Source: Lysobacter capsici (GTDB lineage: Bacteria; Pseudomonadota; Gammaproteobacteria; Xanthomonadales; Xanthomonadaceae). From it: DNA of 64,000 bases. The stretch spans positions 5,394,001-5,458,000 of the forward strand of contig NZ_CP094357.1 of the NCBI RefSeq assembly GCF_014779555.2. The letters run 5' to 3'. The notes under the pieces were generated by a model. The model worked only from the letters and a program-made list of their open reading frames with translations, was not told where the DNA came from and did no database searches. The position numbers were made by a program, and so were the translations under genes. The first letter of the stretch is position 1. Each line of letters begins with the position of its first letter. Shown piece after piece: positions 52,938 through 63,001 of the stretch.

Positions 52938-55529
52938 TTACTTGCTTGCCCTGCATCCCAACGTCCGCTCGGCTTCGCCTTGCGGAGCCAGCGCGATGCG
53001 CGAGAACGACAGCTGCAAAGGCGCGGAGGTTTCGATCGCCAACAGGCCGGACACCTTCGACAGATTCGCGCCGGCCAGCGCGAAGCACTTCAGCGGTATC
53101 CCGAGCGTGGTCCATTGCCCGACCGGCAGCGACGCCAACGACTCGCGCAGCGGCAGCGTCGCGCCGCACCCTTCGCCGCAGGCGAGGCTCATGGCCACCT
53201 CGCCTTCCGGTGGAGCGTCCACGCGAAGCGCCAGCAACAGCTGCACGTCGCCGTTGGCCTCCCGCGTCAGGTCCTTCGTCGCGTCCGCGAGCAACGACAG
53301 GCGCGCGGGCGCCGAGCCTGACCAGGTCACGCGTCGCGCGTCCTCCTGACGTCGATGATCGACCGCGGCGATGCGAATGCTGCCGTCGTCCAAGGCCGCG
53401 GGCAGCGTTTTGATGCCGACGGCGCGCTGATCGCCGGCTTGCAGCGTCAACGACAGTCCCGGCGCCAACATGCCGAGCCCGTAGTACTGGCCCGGCTGCG
53501 CTTGCGCGAGCGATACGCCGGCGGTTTCCGGAAGCGGCGCGAGATCGCCCTTGCTGGCATAGGTCAGACCATAGCCATAGGGAAACTGCGGACGGTAATT
53601 CTTCTGGCCGACGTTATTGGCGTACTGATCGGCGCGGCGCGGCCAGGAGTAGCCGAGCTTGCCCTTGAAGTCGTAACCGATGCGCTCGTCGGGCCTGCGC
53701 AGCAGAACATCGGCGATGCCGCCGCCCTCGCTGCCCGGAAGCCAGGCCGCGACGAAGGCATCGGACGCGTTGATCTCGCGGTTCACCCACAGCGGCCGGC
53801 CGCTGAGGAACACCGTCACCACGGGAATACCGTCGGCCCTCAGTTTGCCGATCAGCTCACGTTCGCTGTCGTCGCCGGGCTTGTACAGCAGCGTCGGCAG
53901 ATCGCCCTGGAACTCGGCGTATGGATTCTCGCCGATCACCACGATGGCGGCGTCGGGTTTGATTCGATACCGGCCATCGAGCGCGAGCTCGGCGCTGCCG
54001 CCGGCGGCCTGCACCGCGGCCTTCAGCCCTTCCCAGATCGTCTCGCCGTTCGGGAAATCGGCGCGCGTGGTGCCGGTGCCCTGCCAGGTCAAGGTCCAGC
54101 CGCCGCTCTGCTTGGCCATGCTGTCGGCGCCGTCGCCGGCGACCAACAGCTTCTTCTTCGGGTCCAGCGGCAGCACGCCGCGTTGATTCTTCAACAACAC
54201 CAACGATTCGCGCACCGCCTGGCGCGCGATCGCGCGATGCTCGGGCGCGCCCAGCAGTTCGAACTTGCCGCCAAACTCGCGCTGCGACGGCTTGCCGGCA
54301 TCGAACAGGCCGAGCCGGAATTTCACCCGCAGCAGGCGTCGCACCGCATCGTCCAGCCTGGCCATCGGAATCGTGCCGGCCTTCGCCGCGGCCAGCGTGC
54401 TCTCGTAAAACGGTTTCCAGCTGTCGGGCGCCATCACCAGGTCGACACCGGCGTTCACCGTCGCCGGGCACTGCGTGTTGTCACAGCCGGCGACCTGGCC
54501 ATGCGCGTTCCAGTCGGTGACGACGAAACCGCCGAAATTCATGCGCCCCTTCAGCACGTCGGTGATCAGCGGCTTGTGACCCGCGAGCTTCACGCCTCGA
54601 TAGCTGCTGAAGGAAATCATCACCGCCTGCGCGCCGGCGGCGATGGCCGGAGGGTATCCGGCGTTGTGCACGTCGCGCAGCTCGGCCTCGTCGACTTGGG
54701 TATCACCCTGGTCCTTGCCGTCGGCGGTGCCGCCGTCGCCCAGGTAATGCTTGACCGAGGACACCACGTGCGCGCCGTCGAGGAACGCCTTGTCGCCGAC
54801 CTTGCCCTGCAGTCCTTCGACCATCGCGCCGGCGTAGCTCGCGACCAGCCGCGGATCTTCCGAATAACCTTCGTAGCTGCGGCCCCAGCGATCGTCGCGC
54901 GGCACCGCGACGGTCGGCGCGAACGCCCATTCCATGCCGGTGGTCCGCGTCTCGATGGCGGTGATGCGGCCGATCTCACGAATGAGATCCGGATTGCGCG
55001 TCGCGCCCAGGCCGATGTTGTGCGGGAACACGGTGGCACCGACCACGTTGCTCTGGCCGTGCACCGCATCGATGCCGTACAGGATCGGGATCGCCTTGCC
55101 GCCGCCGCGGGTGTCCATCGACGCTTCGTAGAACGCATCGGCTTGCGCCAGCCATTGCGCCGGCGCCGCGTTGTACTTGCCGCCCGGATCCGAGCCGCCG
55201 CCGGCCAGTACCGAACCCAGGCGATACTTGCGCACATCATCGGGCGTGAGACTGGAAGTGTCGCCCTGCACGATCTGACCGACCTTTTCCTCCAGCGTCA
55301 TCGTTGCCAGCAGCGCATCGACGCGCGCTTCCAGCGCCGGATCGGCCGGTAACGGCCAGGCCGGCGCCGGCCAGCGCTCGGGCTGGATCGTGCCGCCTGC
55401 CGGCGCGTTGCCGGCGACGCCGGGGCCGACGGTCAAACTAAGCGCGACCGCCATGACCAGCCCGCCCCGACGCAGCGCCGCCGAGGGTCGCCGAAGAGTC
55501 TTCGATACGATCTTCAAACCGTGCTCCAA
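52938..55529 (-). CDS. Secreted GH3 beta-glucosidase/exo-glucanase
   Basis: An 863-residue GH3 enzyme of the exo-1,3/1,4-beta-glucan glucohydrolase (ExoP/ExoI) kind. A signal or anchor lies around residues 20-45. The GH3 N-domain has LYGIDAVHGQSNV and the nucleophile Asp339 in FGGFVVTDWNAHG. The C-domain carries GENPYAE (533-539), the position of the acid/base Glu of barley ExoI. An extra C-terminal beta domain (about 690-860) is present. It releases glucose from beta-glucan oligomers in the periplasm or outer face. The gene follows the receptor at 55620-58067 with a hairpin between them and is presumably co-transcribed under the motif A operators. Confidence 0.9.
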   Translation of the reverse strand: MEHGLKIVSKTLRRPSAALRRGGLVMAVALSLTVGPGVAGNAPAGGTIQPERWPAPAWPLPADPALEARVDALLATMTLEEKVGQIVQGDTSSLTPDDVRKYRLGSVLAGGGSDPGGKYNAAPAQWLAQADAFYEASMDTRGGGKAIPILYGIDAVHGQSNVVGATVFPHNIGLGATRNPDLIREIGRITAIETRTTGMEWAFAPTVAVPRDDRWGRSYEGYSEDPRLVASYAGAMVEGLQGKVGDKAFLDGAHVVSSVKHYLGDGGTADGKDQGDTQVDEAELRDVHNAGYPPAIAAGAQAVMISFSSYRGVKLAGHKPLITDVLKGRMNFGGFVVTDWNAHGQVAGCDNTQCPATVNAGVDLVMAPDSWKPFYESTLAAAKAGTIPMARLDDAVRRLLRVKFRLGLFDAGKPSQREFGGKFELLGAPEHRAIARQAVRESLVLLKNQRGVLPLDPKKKLLVAGDGADSMAKQSGGWTLTWQGTGTTRADFPNGETIWEGLKAAVQAAGGSAELALDGRYRIKPDAAIVVIGENPYAEFQGDLPTLLYKPGDDSERELIGKLRADGIPVVTVFLSGRPLWVNREINASDAFVAAWLPGSEGGGIADVLLRRPDERIGYDFKGKLGYSWPRRADQYANNVGQKNYRPQFPYGYGLTYASKGDLAPLPETAGVSLAQAQPGQYYGLGMLAPGLSLTLQAGDQRAVGIKTLPAALDDGSIRIAAVDHRRQEDARRVTWSGSAPARLSLLADATKDLTREANGDVQLLLALRVDAPPEGEVAMSLACGEGCGATLPLRESLASLPVGQWTTLGIPLKCFALAGANLSKVSGLLAIETSAPLQLSFSRIALAPQGEAERTLGCRASK

Positions 55530-55580
55530 AAGTCCGTGCGAGCGGCGCGCAAGGGCGAACGCGATGCGCGCGGCAACGCC

Positions 55581-55605
55581 GCCTCGCCCGCGGTGCGGGC
55601 GAGGC
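55581..55605 (-). terminator. Strong hairpin between receptor and GH3 genes
   Basis: A perfect 11-bp stem GCCTCGCCCGC/GCGGGCGAGGC with a three-base loop, 15 bases after the receptor stop on the minus strand. No T-run follows. It parallels the UUCG hairpin after the first receptor gene. Confidence 0.6.
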
Positions 55606-55619
55606 AGGCCCGACGTCGA

Positions 55620-58067
55620 TCAGAAATTCAGACCGATGCTCATGCCGTAGGTGAGCGGCGGCAGATACTGCGACACCCACAGGTACTGACCGTCGCCGGC
55701 GTTGAAACGGCCCGCCGCGGTGCGGGTCTTTTCATCGGTGACGTTCTGCACGTACGCGCTGGCCCACCAGCGCCGCTCGGGCTCCTCGTAACGCAGCGAG
55801 ATATCGCCGCGGCCGTAGGCTTTCTGCCGGTCTTCGTTGCCGAGGTTGAACACGCTCAACCACGATTCGGTCTCGTAATGAGCGGTGAAGCGCGGCGTCA
55901 AGGTGCCGCCGTTGCCGAGATGGAAATCGTGCTCCCACATCAAGGTCAGCGCGAAGTCGGGCGCATGCGGCAATTCGTTGCCGCTGACGTTCATGCAATT
56001 GCTGATGCCCGACACCGGCGGGCACGCGGGCAGGCCCTGGTAGTCGTTGCTGCCGGCGTAAAGCAGCGTGCCCAGTTCTTTTTTCGGAATGCCCGACACG
56101 GTGAGATTCAGGCGATCGTTCCCTCCGATCAGCGCGGACAATTCGCTCTCGTAGCCCCACACCTTGGTGCTGCCGGCGACATTGTTGAAGCCCAGGCCGC
56201 GGTTGCCGTCGGGAAAGGTCACCGGCGCGGACAACTGGAAGTCCTTGAAGTCCATGTAATACAGCGCGCTGTTCCAGACCAGCCGCCCTTCCATGAAGCT
56301 GAACTTTCCGCCGACTTCGTAGTTGGTGAGTTCCTCGTGCCCGAAGGTGGCGCCGCCGTCCTGAAGGCCGCCGGATTTGTAGCCGGTCGATACGCTCGCG
56401 TAAACCAGGCCGTTCTTGCCGACGTCGAAATCGGTCCGCAACAGCCACGTGGTCTGGTTATGGCTGTACTTGCCGTCGTTGACGGTGGAGACATTGAAGC
56501 CGTTGCCCGGGCCGGGGATCGTCCCGGTGGAGATCGGCACTTGCGGCACGGCCGGGTTATAGGCCCAGCCCCAACCTCGGCCGCCGACGTTCTGCTTCTG
56601 ATCGTCGGTGTAGCGCGCGCCGGCCGTCAGGCGCCAGGCGTCGTTGACATTCCAGGTGAGCTGGCCGAATCCGGCGTAGGAATCCACCGTTTCCTTGGGC
56701 TGGATGAACGAGCCTTGCCAACCGACCGTGCCCTGCTGGGTGCCGTTGAACAGGGGAATATCGAAGCGCATCGAATTGTTTTCGGTGGCGTAATACAGGC
56801 CGACGATCCAATCGAGGGTGTTGGTTCCAGTCGACGCCAGATTGAACTCATGCGAACTGCTTTTGTATTTCGAGCCGTTCGTGCGGTCTTCCTGGAACGT
56901 GGCGCCGGTGGTGAAACTGGTCGGCACCTGCACACCGCTGTCCTGGTCGTAGGTGGACGCACCGTCGAGCCTGGAAAAACCCGCGATATAGCTCAGGCGC
57001 ATGCCGTCGTTGAGGTCCCAGTCCATGCGGCTGCGCAGCGCGTAGCCATCGCGCTCGATGTAAGGCGCGGTGTCGATCAGCGCCGACCAGAAGTCCTGGC
57101 CCGCCCTGGGCTTCTGCATCAGGTTCATGCTCGGCGTGCCGCGATCGCGGAAGTATTCGAGCGCCAGGTTCCAGCTGAACGCCTCGTTCGGCTGCCACAG
57201 CGCGCTGACGCGCGCGGCCGACTGATCCTGCGCGTTGTACTTGTCGCCACGGGTGACGAACAGATTCGGATTGATCGGTTGGAACAAGGCCGGGTCGCCA
57301 CCCGATGCGGCGTAGGCGGCCCGCTGCGCGTCCACCGACGGCAGTTGGCCGGTCGGGTTTTGATAGTCGACATAGCCGTCGTGTTGTTCCTGCACGAACG
57401 CCACGCGCATCGCGAAGGTGTCGCTGATCGGCAGATTGACCGCGGCGCGCGCGCCGATGGCGTTGTAGTTGCCGACGGACAACTGCGCATTGCCGAAATA
57501 GCTGCCGATCTCGGGCTTCGTGGTCTGGAAGTTGACCGCGCCGACGGTCGAATTGCGGCCCCACAGCGTGCCCTGCGGGCCGCGCAGGACTTCCGCGCTT
57601 TCGATATCCAGCAGCAGGCCGGCGGCGGCTTCGGCGCGCGGCGAGTAGACCCCGTCGACGAAGATCGCCACTTCCGGATCCGCGTATTCGGTCTTGGCCT
57701 GGTCGTTGCCGATGCCGCGCAAGGTCACGGTGATGACATCGTGGTCGCCCTGACGGGTGGCCTGCATGCTCGGCACCAGCTTGGTGATGTCCTGCACGGT
57801 CATCACCCGTTCCTTGCCGAGCGTCTCGGCATTGATCGCGCTGATGGCCACCGGCGTCTTCTGCAAGGGCGTGACGCGCTTGGTGCCGGTGACGACGACC
57901 GCGTCGAGCGTCTTGGCCGCGCTTGCCTGCGGCGCGGCTGCCGCGGGCGTCTTCGGCTGCGCGGAATCCGCGGCTTGCGCCTGACCGGCGGGTCCGGCCA
58001 GCGCGTCGGTTGATGAAACGAGCACAACAAGAATCGCGCCATACAGCGCGTGCAAGCGGTACGCCAT
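55620..58067 (-). CDS. TonB-dependent receptor for glycans
   Basis: An 815-residue outer-membrane receptor. A signal peptide (near TDALAGPA) and the TonB box/plug ALDAVVVTG-like sequence (KTLDAVVVTGTKRV, about 52-65) start the protein. The plug continues with MTVQDITKLVPSMQATRQGDHD and ITVTLRGIGND, then ILFVDGVYSPR-like IFVDGVYSPRAEA. The barrel ends in a terminal Phe (YGMSIGLNF). It is shorter than the receptor at 11342 and belongs to a different branch (closer to siderophore-receptor-like wording), so specificity is not given by sequence. The LacI/GH3/MFS neighbourhood and the operators point to beta-glucan oligosaccharides. Confidence 0.9.
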   Translation of the reverse strand: MAYRLHALYGAILVVLVSSTDALAGPAGQAQAADSAQPKTPAAAAPQASAAKTLDAVVVTGTKRVTPLQKTPVAISAINAETLGKERVMTVQDITKLVPSMQATRQGDHDVITVTLRGIGNDQAKTEYADPEVAIFVDGVYSPRAEAAAGLLLDIESAEVLRGPQGTLWGRNSTVGAVNFQTTKPEIGSYFGNAQLSVGNYNAIGARAAVNLPISDTFAMRVAFVQEQHDGYVDYQNPTGQLPSVDAQRAAYAASGGDPALFQPINPNLFVTRGDKYNAQDQSAARVSALWQPNEAFSWNLALEYFRDRGTPSMNLMQKPRAGQDFWSALIDTAPYIERDGYALRSRMDWDLNDGMRLSYIAGFSRLDGASTYDQDSGVQVPTSFTTGATFQEDRTNGSKYKSSSHEFNLASTGTNTLDWIVGLYYATENNSMRFDIPLFNGTQQGTVGWQGSFIQPKETVDSYAGFGQLTWNVNDAWRLTAGARYTDDQKQNVGGRGWGWAYNPAVPQVPISTGTIPGPGNGFNVSTVNDGKYSHNQTTWLLRTDFDVGKNGLVYASVSTGYKSGGLQDGGATFGHEELTNYEVGGKFSFMEGRLVWNSALYYMDFKDFQLSAPVTFPDGNRGLGFNNVAGSTKVWGYESELSALIGGNDRLNLTVSGIPKKELGTLLYAGSNDYQGLPACPPVSGISNCMNVSGNELPHAPDFALTLMWEHDFHLGNGGTLTPRFTAHYETESWLSVFNLGNEDRQKAYGRGDISLRYEEPERRWWASAYVQNVTDEKTRTAAGRFNAGDGQYLWVSQYLPPLTYGMSIGLNF

Positions 58068-58148
58068 GTCCTATTCCCTCCGGTTCGGACGCTCCCCTCT
58101 CCCGGCGCTCGTGGCGATATCGTCGCCGGCCGGCGTGGAGCGGGCCGA

Positions 58149-58199
58149 GTGATACGCCCGAATGGCAGCGCTGTCAATCGCGAAATGGAAGCGCTACCA
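58149..58199 (-). promoter_or_regulatory. Promoter with two motif A operators
   Basis: On the minus strand TTGACA (58172-58177) and TATCAC (58149-58154) are spaced by 17 bases. The near-perfect operator TGGCAGCGCTGTCA (58163-58176) covers the -35, and a second site TGGAAGCGCTACCA (58186-58199) lies 23 bases upstream, centre to centre. Two helical turns apart would allow cooperative binding. It serves the receptor at 58067 and possibly the divergent LacI gene. Confidence 0.75.
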
Positions 58200-58388
58200 A
58201 TTTGCTCTTACGGCGTCACGTCATGGCTTCCGTCAGCGCCTGGATGCCGCACCGCAGCAACGGATTTGCGCGACGTTCCTCGCCGGGCCCGAGGCCTACG
58301 CAATCGCGTTCCTCGCGGCGATCCCGCCCGCCGGCATCGCGGTGTGCGATAACATGATTCGCCCCACCCGCCCCTCGGAAACGCATTG

Positions 58389-59423
58389 ATGCGCGCCAGA
58401 ATCGAAGACGTCGCCCAGGCCGCCGGTGTCTCCATGACCACCGTCTCGCGCGTCTTCAACAAGGAGCCGAACGTGCGCGAGAAGACGCGACTGAAGGTCG
58501 AGGCGGCGGCGCAGGCGCTCGACTACCGTCCGAATCCGTCGGCGCGCAGCCTGGCCGGCAATCGTTCCTACCTGATCTCGCTGGTGTACGACGATCCCGC
58601 CGCGGCATCGAGCTACATCATGGAGATCATCGTCGGCATGCTGGTCGCCTGCGAACGCCAGCGTTACAGCGCCATGCTGCGTCCGCTCGAGTATTCCAAC
58701 GCCGACCATGTCCGCGCGGTGGAGGAATCGATCGCCCAGTACCGTCCGGACGGCCTGATCCTGGTGCCGCCGTTCGCCGACGACCTCAAGCTGCTGCGGC
58801 GTCTCGACGCTCTGGGCGTGCGCTACGCCACGATCTCCGCGAAGGCGAAGCTCGGTCACGCGCGCATCGGCACGATCCTCGACGAGCGCAAGGCGGCTGC
58901 GGAAATGATCGCGCACGCGGTCGAGCTCGGTCATCGCCGCATCGCCCACATCGCCGGCCCCCCGCTGCATGGCGGGCGCGCCTGGCGCCTGGCCGGTTAT
59001 CGCGACGGCTTGCGCCGCGCGGGCATCGCTTACGACGCCAAGCTGGTCGTCGATGGCGGTTTCACCTTCGACGACGGCGTCGCCGGCACTAGGCAACTAC
59101 TCGACCTGAAGCATCCGCCCACCGCGATCTTCGCCGCCAACGACGACAGCGCCTGCGGCGTCATGCACGAGGCGTTCGAACGCGGCCTGCGCGTTCCGCA
59201 GGACGTGTCCGTGTTCGGTTTCGACGACACGCCGGCCTCGCGCCAGATCTGGCCCAGCCTGACGACGGTGCGACAGCCGTGCCGCGAGATGGGCCGCATC
59301 GCCGCCGAACAGCTGCTCGCCGCGATCCGCGATCCGCAGGCGGGCGCGCTCGTGCGCGTGCCGTATGAACTGATGATCCGCCAGTCCGGCGGGCCCGCGC
59401 CCGCCGCGGCGAAGCGGCGCTGA
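58389..59423 (+). CDS. LacI-family repressor of the beta-glucan genes
   Basis: A 344-residue LacI/GalR regulator. The DNA-binding part is RARIEDVAQAAGVSMTTVSR (2-21), with the hinge helix PNPSARSLAGNRS (about 49-61), then the sugar-binding domain (YLISLVYDDPAAASSYIMEII and VFGFDDTPASRQIWPSLTTV). ATG 58389 gives the standard LacI N-terminus; the TTG one codon upstream is less likely. It is divergent from the receptor gene, and the gap contains two motif A sites, so autoregulation is likely. It is the best candidate to bind the motif A sites at 11241 and 26643 too. MFS permease gene 16 bases downstream. Confidence 0.9.
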   Translation: MRARIEDVAQAAGVSMTTVSRVFNKEPNVREKTRLKVEAAAQALDYRPNPSARSLAGNRSYLISLVYDDPAAASSYIMEIIVGMLVACERQRYSAMLRPLEYSNADHVRAVEESIAQYRPDGLILVPPFADDLKLLRRLDALGVRYATISAKAKLGHARIGTILDERKAAAEMIAHAVELGHRRIAHIAGPPLHGGRAWRLAGYRDGLRRAGIAYDAKLVVDGGFTFDDGVAGTRQLLDLKHPPTAIFAANDDSACGVMHEAFERGLRVPQDVSVFGFDDTPASRQIWPSLTTVRQPCREMGRIAAEQLLAAIRDPQAGALVRVPYELMIRQSGGPAPAAAKRR

Positions 59424-59439
59424 GCGACGCCGCCGCCGA

Positions 59440-60933
59440 ATGTCCACGTCCGCCACGACGAACAGGCCTCCGGTCGGCTTCTGGCAGATCTGGAACATGT
59501 GCTTCGGCTTCGTGGGGCTGCAGTTCGGTCTCGCGCTGCAGAATGCGAACGTCAGCCGCATCTTCCACACCCTCGGCGCCAGCATCGACGATATTCCCGC
59601 GCTGTGGATCGCGGCGCCGCTGACCGGATTGCTCGTGCAGCCGATCGTCGGCTATTGCTCCGATCGCACCTGGGGTTGGCTCGGCCGACGCCGGCCGTAC
59701 TTGCTCGCTGGCGCGATCATCGCCGCATTGGCGCTGATCGCGATGCCGAATTCGCCGACGCTGTGGAGCGCGGCGGCGCTGCTGTGGATCCTCGACGCCG
59801 CGATCAACGTCTCGATGGGACCGTTGCGGTCGCTGGTAGGCGATCAGCTGCCGTCGTCGCAGCGGCCGGCCGGTTTCGCGATGCAGACATTGTTCATCGC
59901 GGCGGGCGCCGTCGTCGCCAGCCTGCTGCCCTGGCTGCTCGCGCAATGCGGGGTCAGCAACCTCTCCGCCGCCGGAGAAATGCCGGACACGGTGAAGCTG
60001 GCGTTCTACCTCGGCGCGGCCGTCCTGTTCGGCACGCTCGCCTGGACCGTGCTGTCGACGCGCGAGTATCCGCCCGATGCGCTCGCCGCGTTCGAGGACA
60101 CGACGCCGACAACGCCGCCGCCGCTGCCCGCGCGGGTGCGCTACAAAGGCATGCTTTGGTGCGCGGCCGGATTGGCCGCGTTCCTCACCATCCACCTGAG
60201 CCGGACCGATCCGCGCCTGTACCTGCTCGCCGCCGGCCTGTTCGCCTACGGCGCGATCCAACTGATCGCCGGCTACAGTCGCGCGCGCAATCCGATCACC
60301 GCGATCATCGCCGACCTGCTGAAGATGCCCACGATCATGCGTCAGCTCGTGCCCGTGCAGTGTTTTTCCTGGTTCGCGCTGTTCGCCATGTGGATTTACA
60401 CGACGGCGGCCGTCACCGGCGTGCATTTCGCCGCGACCGACACAGGCTCGGCCGCCTACAACGACGGGGCGAACTGGGCCGGCGTGCTGTTCGCCGCTTA
60501 CAACGGTTTCGCCGTACCCGCGGCGATGCTGATTCCCTGGATGACGCGCCGGCTCGGCCTGCGCCTGAGCCACCTGATCAATCTCATCCTGGGCGGCTGC
60601 GGCCTGCTGTCCTTCCTGCTGATCCGCGATCCGCACTGGTTGCTGCTGTCGATGGTCGGCGTCGGCTTCGCCTGGGCATCGATCCTGTCCCTGCCCTACG
60701 CGATGCTGTCCGACAGCGTGCCGGCAGGAAAGATGGGCGTGTACATGGGCATCTTCAACCTGTTTATCGTCATCCCGCAATTGCTCGCCGCCAGCGCGCT
60801 CGGCTTCTTGCTGAAGACGTTCTTCGGCAATGCGCCGATCTATGCGTTGCTGATCGGCGGCGTCAGTCTGTTGCTGGCGGCGCTTTGTGTCCTGCGCGTC
60901 GGCGATGTTGCTGGAAAAAATCGCCTGCCATGA
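59440..60933 (+). CDS. MFS sugar permease (SLC45/GPH-like)
   Basis: A 497-residue inner-membrane sugar carrier of the MFS. The family opening FWQIWNMCFGFVGLQFGLALQNANVSRIF (about 14-42) and IVGYCSDRTWGWLGRRRPYLLAGA (70-93) match the maltose/sucrose-type permeases of Xanthomonas and Caulobacter. About 12 hydrophobic helices; no signal peptide. It is 16 bases behind the LacI gene, so they form one transcript. It would import the glucose or short oligosaccharide released by GH3. The substrate is inferred from context. Confidence 0.87.
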   Translation: MSTSATTNRPPVGFWQIWNMCFGFVGLQFGLALQNANVSRIFHTLGASIDDIPALWIAAPLTGLLVQPIVGYCSDRTWGWLGRRRPYLLAGAIIAALALIAMPNSPTLWSAAALLWILDAAINVSMGPLRSLVGDQLPSSQRPAGFAMQTLFIAAGAVVASLLPWLLAQCGVSNLSAAGEMPDTVKLAFYLGAAVLFGTLAWTVLSTREYPPDALAAFEDTTPTTPPPLPARVRYKGMLWCAAGLAAFLTIHLSRTDPRLYLLAAGLFAYGAIQLIAGYSRARNPITAIIADLLKMPTIMRQLVPVQCFSWFALFAMWIYTTAAVTGVHFAATDTGSAAYNDGANWAGVLFAAYNGFAVPAAMLIPWMTRRLGLRLSHLINLILGGCGLLSFLLIRDPHWLLLSMVGVGFAWASILSLPYAMLSDSVPAGKMGVYMGIFNLFIVIPQLLAASALGFLLKTFFGNAPIYALLIGGVSLLLAALCVLRVGDVAGKNRLP

Positions 60934-61080
60934 CGGCGATGAAGTATCTGCGCATGCGGTGAGCGGGCCACGCTGCATGCCGGGTCGAGCAGTCGAGTGC
61001 CGTTCGAACTGCAGCGAGGCGGCGAGCGATCAATCAAGCCGAGCCAAGAAGCGGCTTGTGACTGAACAAAGGCGCAGCCT

Positions 61081-61108
61081 GGCCCGGAAGCGCGAACGCT
61101 TCCGGGCC
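61081..61108. terminator. Bidirectional terminator-like hairpin
   Basis: A perfect 12-bp stem (GGCCCGGAAGCG/CGCTTCCGGGCC) with a CGAA loop between the MFS gene and the convergent lipoprotein gene. The minus side leads into CCTTTGTT, the plus side has no T-run. Confidence 0.6.
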
Positions 61109-61118
61109 CGCGCACTGT

Positions 61119-62882
61119 CTAATAGACCAGATATTCCAGACGTTTCGCGCTCAACTCCGCGGACGATTCGTTGCGCACGTCGGCACTGAAGCCTTGCCCC
61201 GTCAGGGTGCCCTGACTGATCAGGAAACTGAAGATACTCGGCCCCTTGCCTGTTGTTTTGTCCCTGGGGTATTGCGCGTTGCCGTGGCAGCCCATGCATC
61301 CGCCCATCACCAGCTGGTCGGTATTCGAAGGCAACTTCTTCACGCCCAGGATGCTCGGCAGCCCGCGCTTGGCAAGCAGAGTGAATTGCTTCTGGTCGGG
61401 GTTGGGATCCTTGACGCCGCCCTTGAACAACTGGATGCCCGGCTGGCTGCTCTCGATCACGATATTCGCCAGATAAAAATCCTGGGTAAGCGGATCGGGC
61501 TTGGCCGGCGTGACCGAGCTGTCCTCGCTCGTCGGCAACACCTGCAGCCCCACGAGACGGTAATACCGCCACACCGAATCCTTGAACGCGGGCGAGCTGG
61601 CCATGGCTTGCTGGACTTCGGTGTTGATGTCAAAGACAGCGCTTGTCGCCACCGGTGGATTCTGGACCTTGATCGGGCCCGAAAATCCGTCAGGCAAAGT
61701 GTATTTTCCGGGAATGACATCGTAGCCGTGGGCGCTGTCTATCGCGCCCGCCGAAGGCAGCGTGACCGCTGTCCGATTGGGGCCCGAATTGAGGATCGCC
61801 GTCGGCCGCGTCCCTGGCGGCACCGATGCATCGTATTGCAGTTGGTCATACAGATTGATGAGATACAAGCCGGTGTCTTTGCTGTCCGGCGTGGTCAGGC
61901 TGTCCACCTGTTCGAAGGTGGTGTAGACGAACGTCGGGTAGTTTTCCATCTTGCGCAGGATGTGCAGGCCGACCAGACCGAAGGTGGCCACCCGAGCCTG
62001 GGTCACGCCATTTTCCTTGTAGTAGTACAAGGCCTCGGCGGTGTGATAGCGGCCGGACGCGATCAACTCGGGCGTCATTTCCCGCCATGCCGACTTGACC
62101 TCCACCGATTCGCTCTGGCTCGTCGCGTTGGGCGGCAATTCGAGCGAAGCCGGCGGATTTCCGGCGTTGTAGATGGATTTTATATAGTCGTATTCGACCG
62201 GATTCACCTTGGCCTGGAACAAGATGATGTGATCGTCCTGAGGATTGGCCGACGGCGTGTTGCCGTTTTTAGGGAAGAAGATCTGGTTCTGGCCGATCTG
62301 GGTGTTTTCGTCGAGATTGTTGAATCGGGCATCGGTCGAGGCGACCTTCAAATTCGCCTGGAACACGTACTCGGGATCCAGGGCCGCCAGGTTCCCTTTG
62401 GGCGCCGATCCCGCGGGGAACAGCTCGGACCGGTGAGCGAAGGTCTCCCAGACCAGCTGATTGCTGCTGAAGTTGGAAGCGGCGGTTCTGCCGCTTTCGT
62501 AAAAGTCGCTGGCGCCGGACGCGGCGAAGTTGCGGCTCGGATCGATGCTTCCCCGCACGACCGGCGACTTGCCGGCGGCATCGACGCCATTCTTCTGCGC
62601 GGGGGAATTGAAGTGTATGAACTGCCGCCAGGCAAAGCGAGCGTATTCGGCATGGGTGATGTTGGGGTTGTAGGGGTCGTAGTTGTACGCCGGCGGGGCG
62701 GCGGGCAGAGCCGCCGGGGTCGCGGTCAAATCAGCCGCCGTGATCGGTGCGCCGCCCGGAAACGGTGTTTCCTGATCCTTGGACACCGATGAAACAGCGG
62801 CAGTGGGTTCGGTTTTCGTACACGATGCGGACATCGCCAGCACACTGGCGAGTGCGCCGAACATAATGATCCTGGTCTTCAT
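61119..62882 (-). CDS. Lipoprotein with a c-type haem motif
   Basis: A 587-residue protein. The N-terminus is a lipoprotein signal (MKTRIIMFGALASVLAMSASC, lipid Cys at about 21). A long middle region (about 60-500) has no recognised domain but many Tyr/Asn-rich segments such as YNYDPYNPNITHAEYARFAWRQ. Near the end GGCMGCHGNAQY (about residues 530-541) is a single CxxCH haem site. It would be membrane-anchored on the periplasmic or outer side and could pass electrons. It follows the lectin gene by 119 bases on the same strand and is probably co-transcribed with it. Function unknown. Confidence 0.7.
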   Translation of the reverse strand: MKTRIIMFGALASVLAMSASCTKTEPTAAVSSVSKDQETPFPGGAPITAADLTATPAALPAAPPAYNYDPYNPNITHAEYARFAWRQFIHFNSPAQKNGVDAAGKSPVVRGSIDPSRNFAASGASDFYESGRTAASNFSSNQLVWETFAHRSELFPAGSAPKGNLAALDPEYVFQANLKVASTDARFNNLDENTQIGQNQIFFPKNGNTPSANPQDDHIILFQAKVNPVEYDYIKSIYNAGNPPASLELPPNATSQSESVEVKSAWREMTPELIASGRYHTAEALYYYKENGVTQARVATFGLVGLHILRKMENYPTFVYTTFEQVDSLTTPDSKDTGLYLINLYDQLQYDASVPPGTRPTAILNSGPNRTAVTLPSAGAIDSAHGYDVIPGKYTLPDGFSGPIKVQNPPVATSAVFDINTEVQQAMASSPAFKDSVWRYYRLVGLQVLPTSEDSSVTPAKPDPLTQDFYLANIVIESSQPGIQLFKGGVKDPNPDQKQFTLLAKRGLPSILGVKKLPSNTDQLVMGGCMGCHGNAQYPRDKTTGKGPSIFSFLISQGTLTGQGFSADVRNESSAELSAKRLEYLVY

Positions 62883-63001
62883 TGCCGCACTCCGTCATTG
62901 TTGCGCCGCGCGGCGAATCCACGCGATCCATCGCGGCAGCCATGGGAATTCATGAGTTGTCATGCTGCCCCGCTTCAATCGGAAGCGGGGGCGGAAGCGG
63001 G

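Noticed and set aside
55521-58013. Long plus-strand open frame of 830 codons
   Set aside because: Antisense to the TonB receptor, with no ribosome site or domain.
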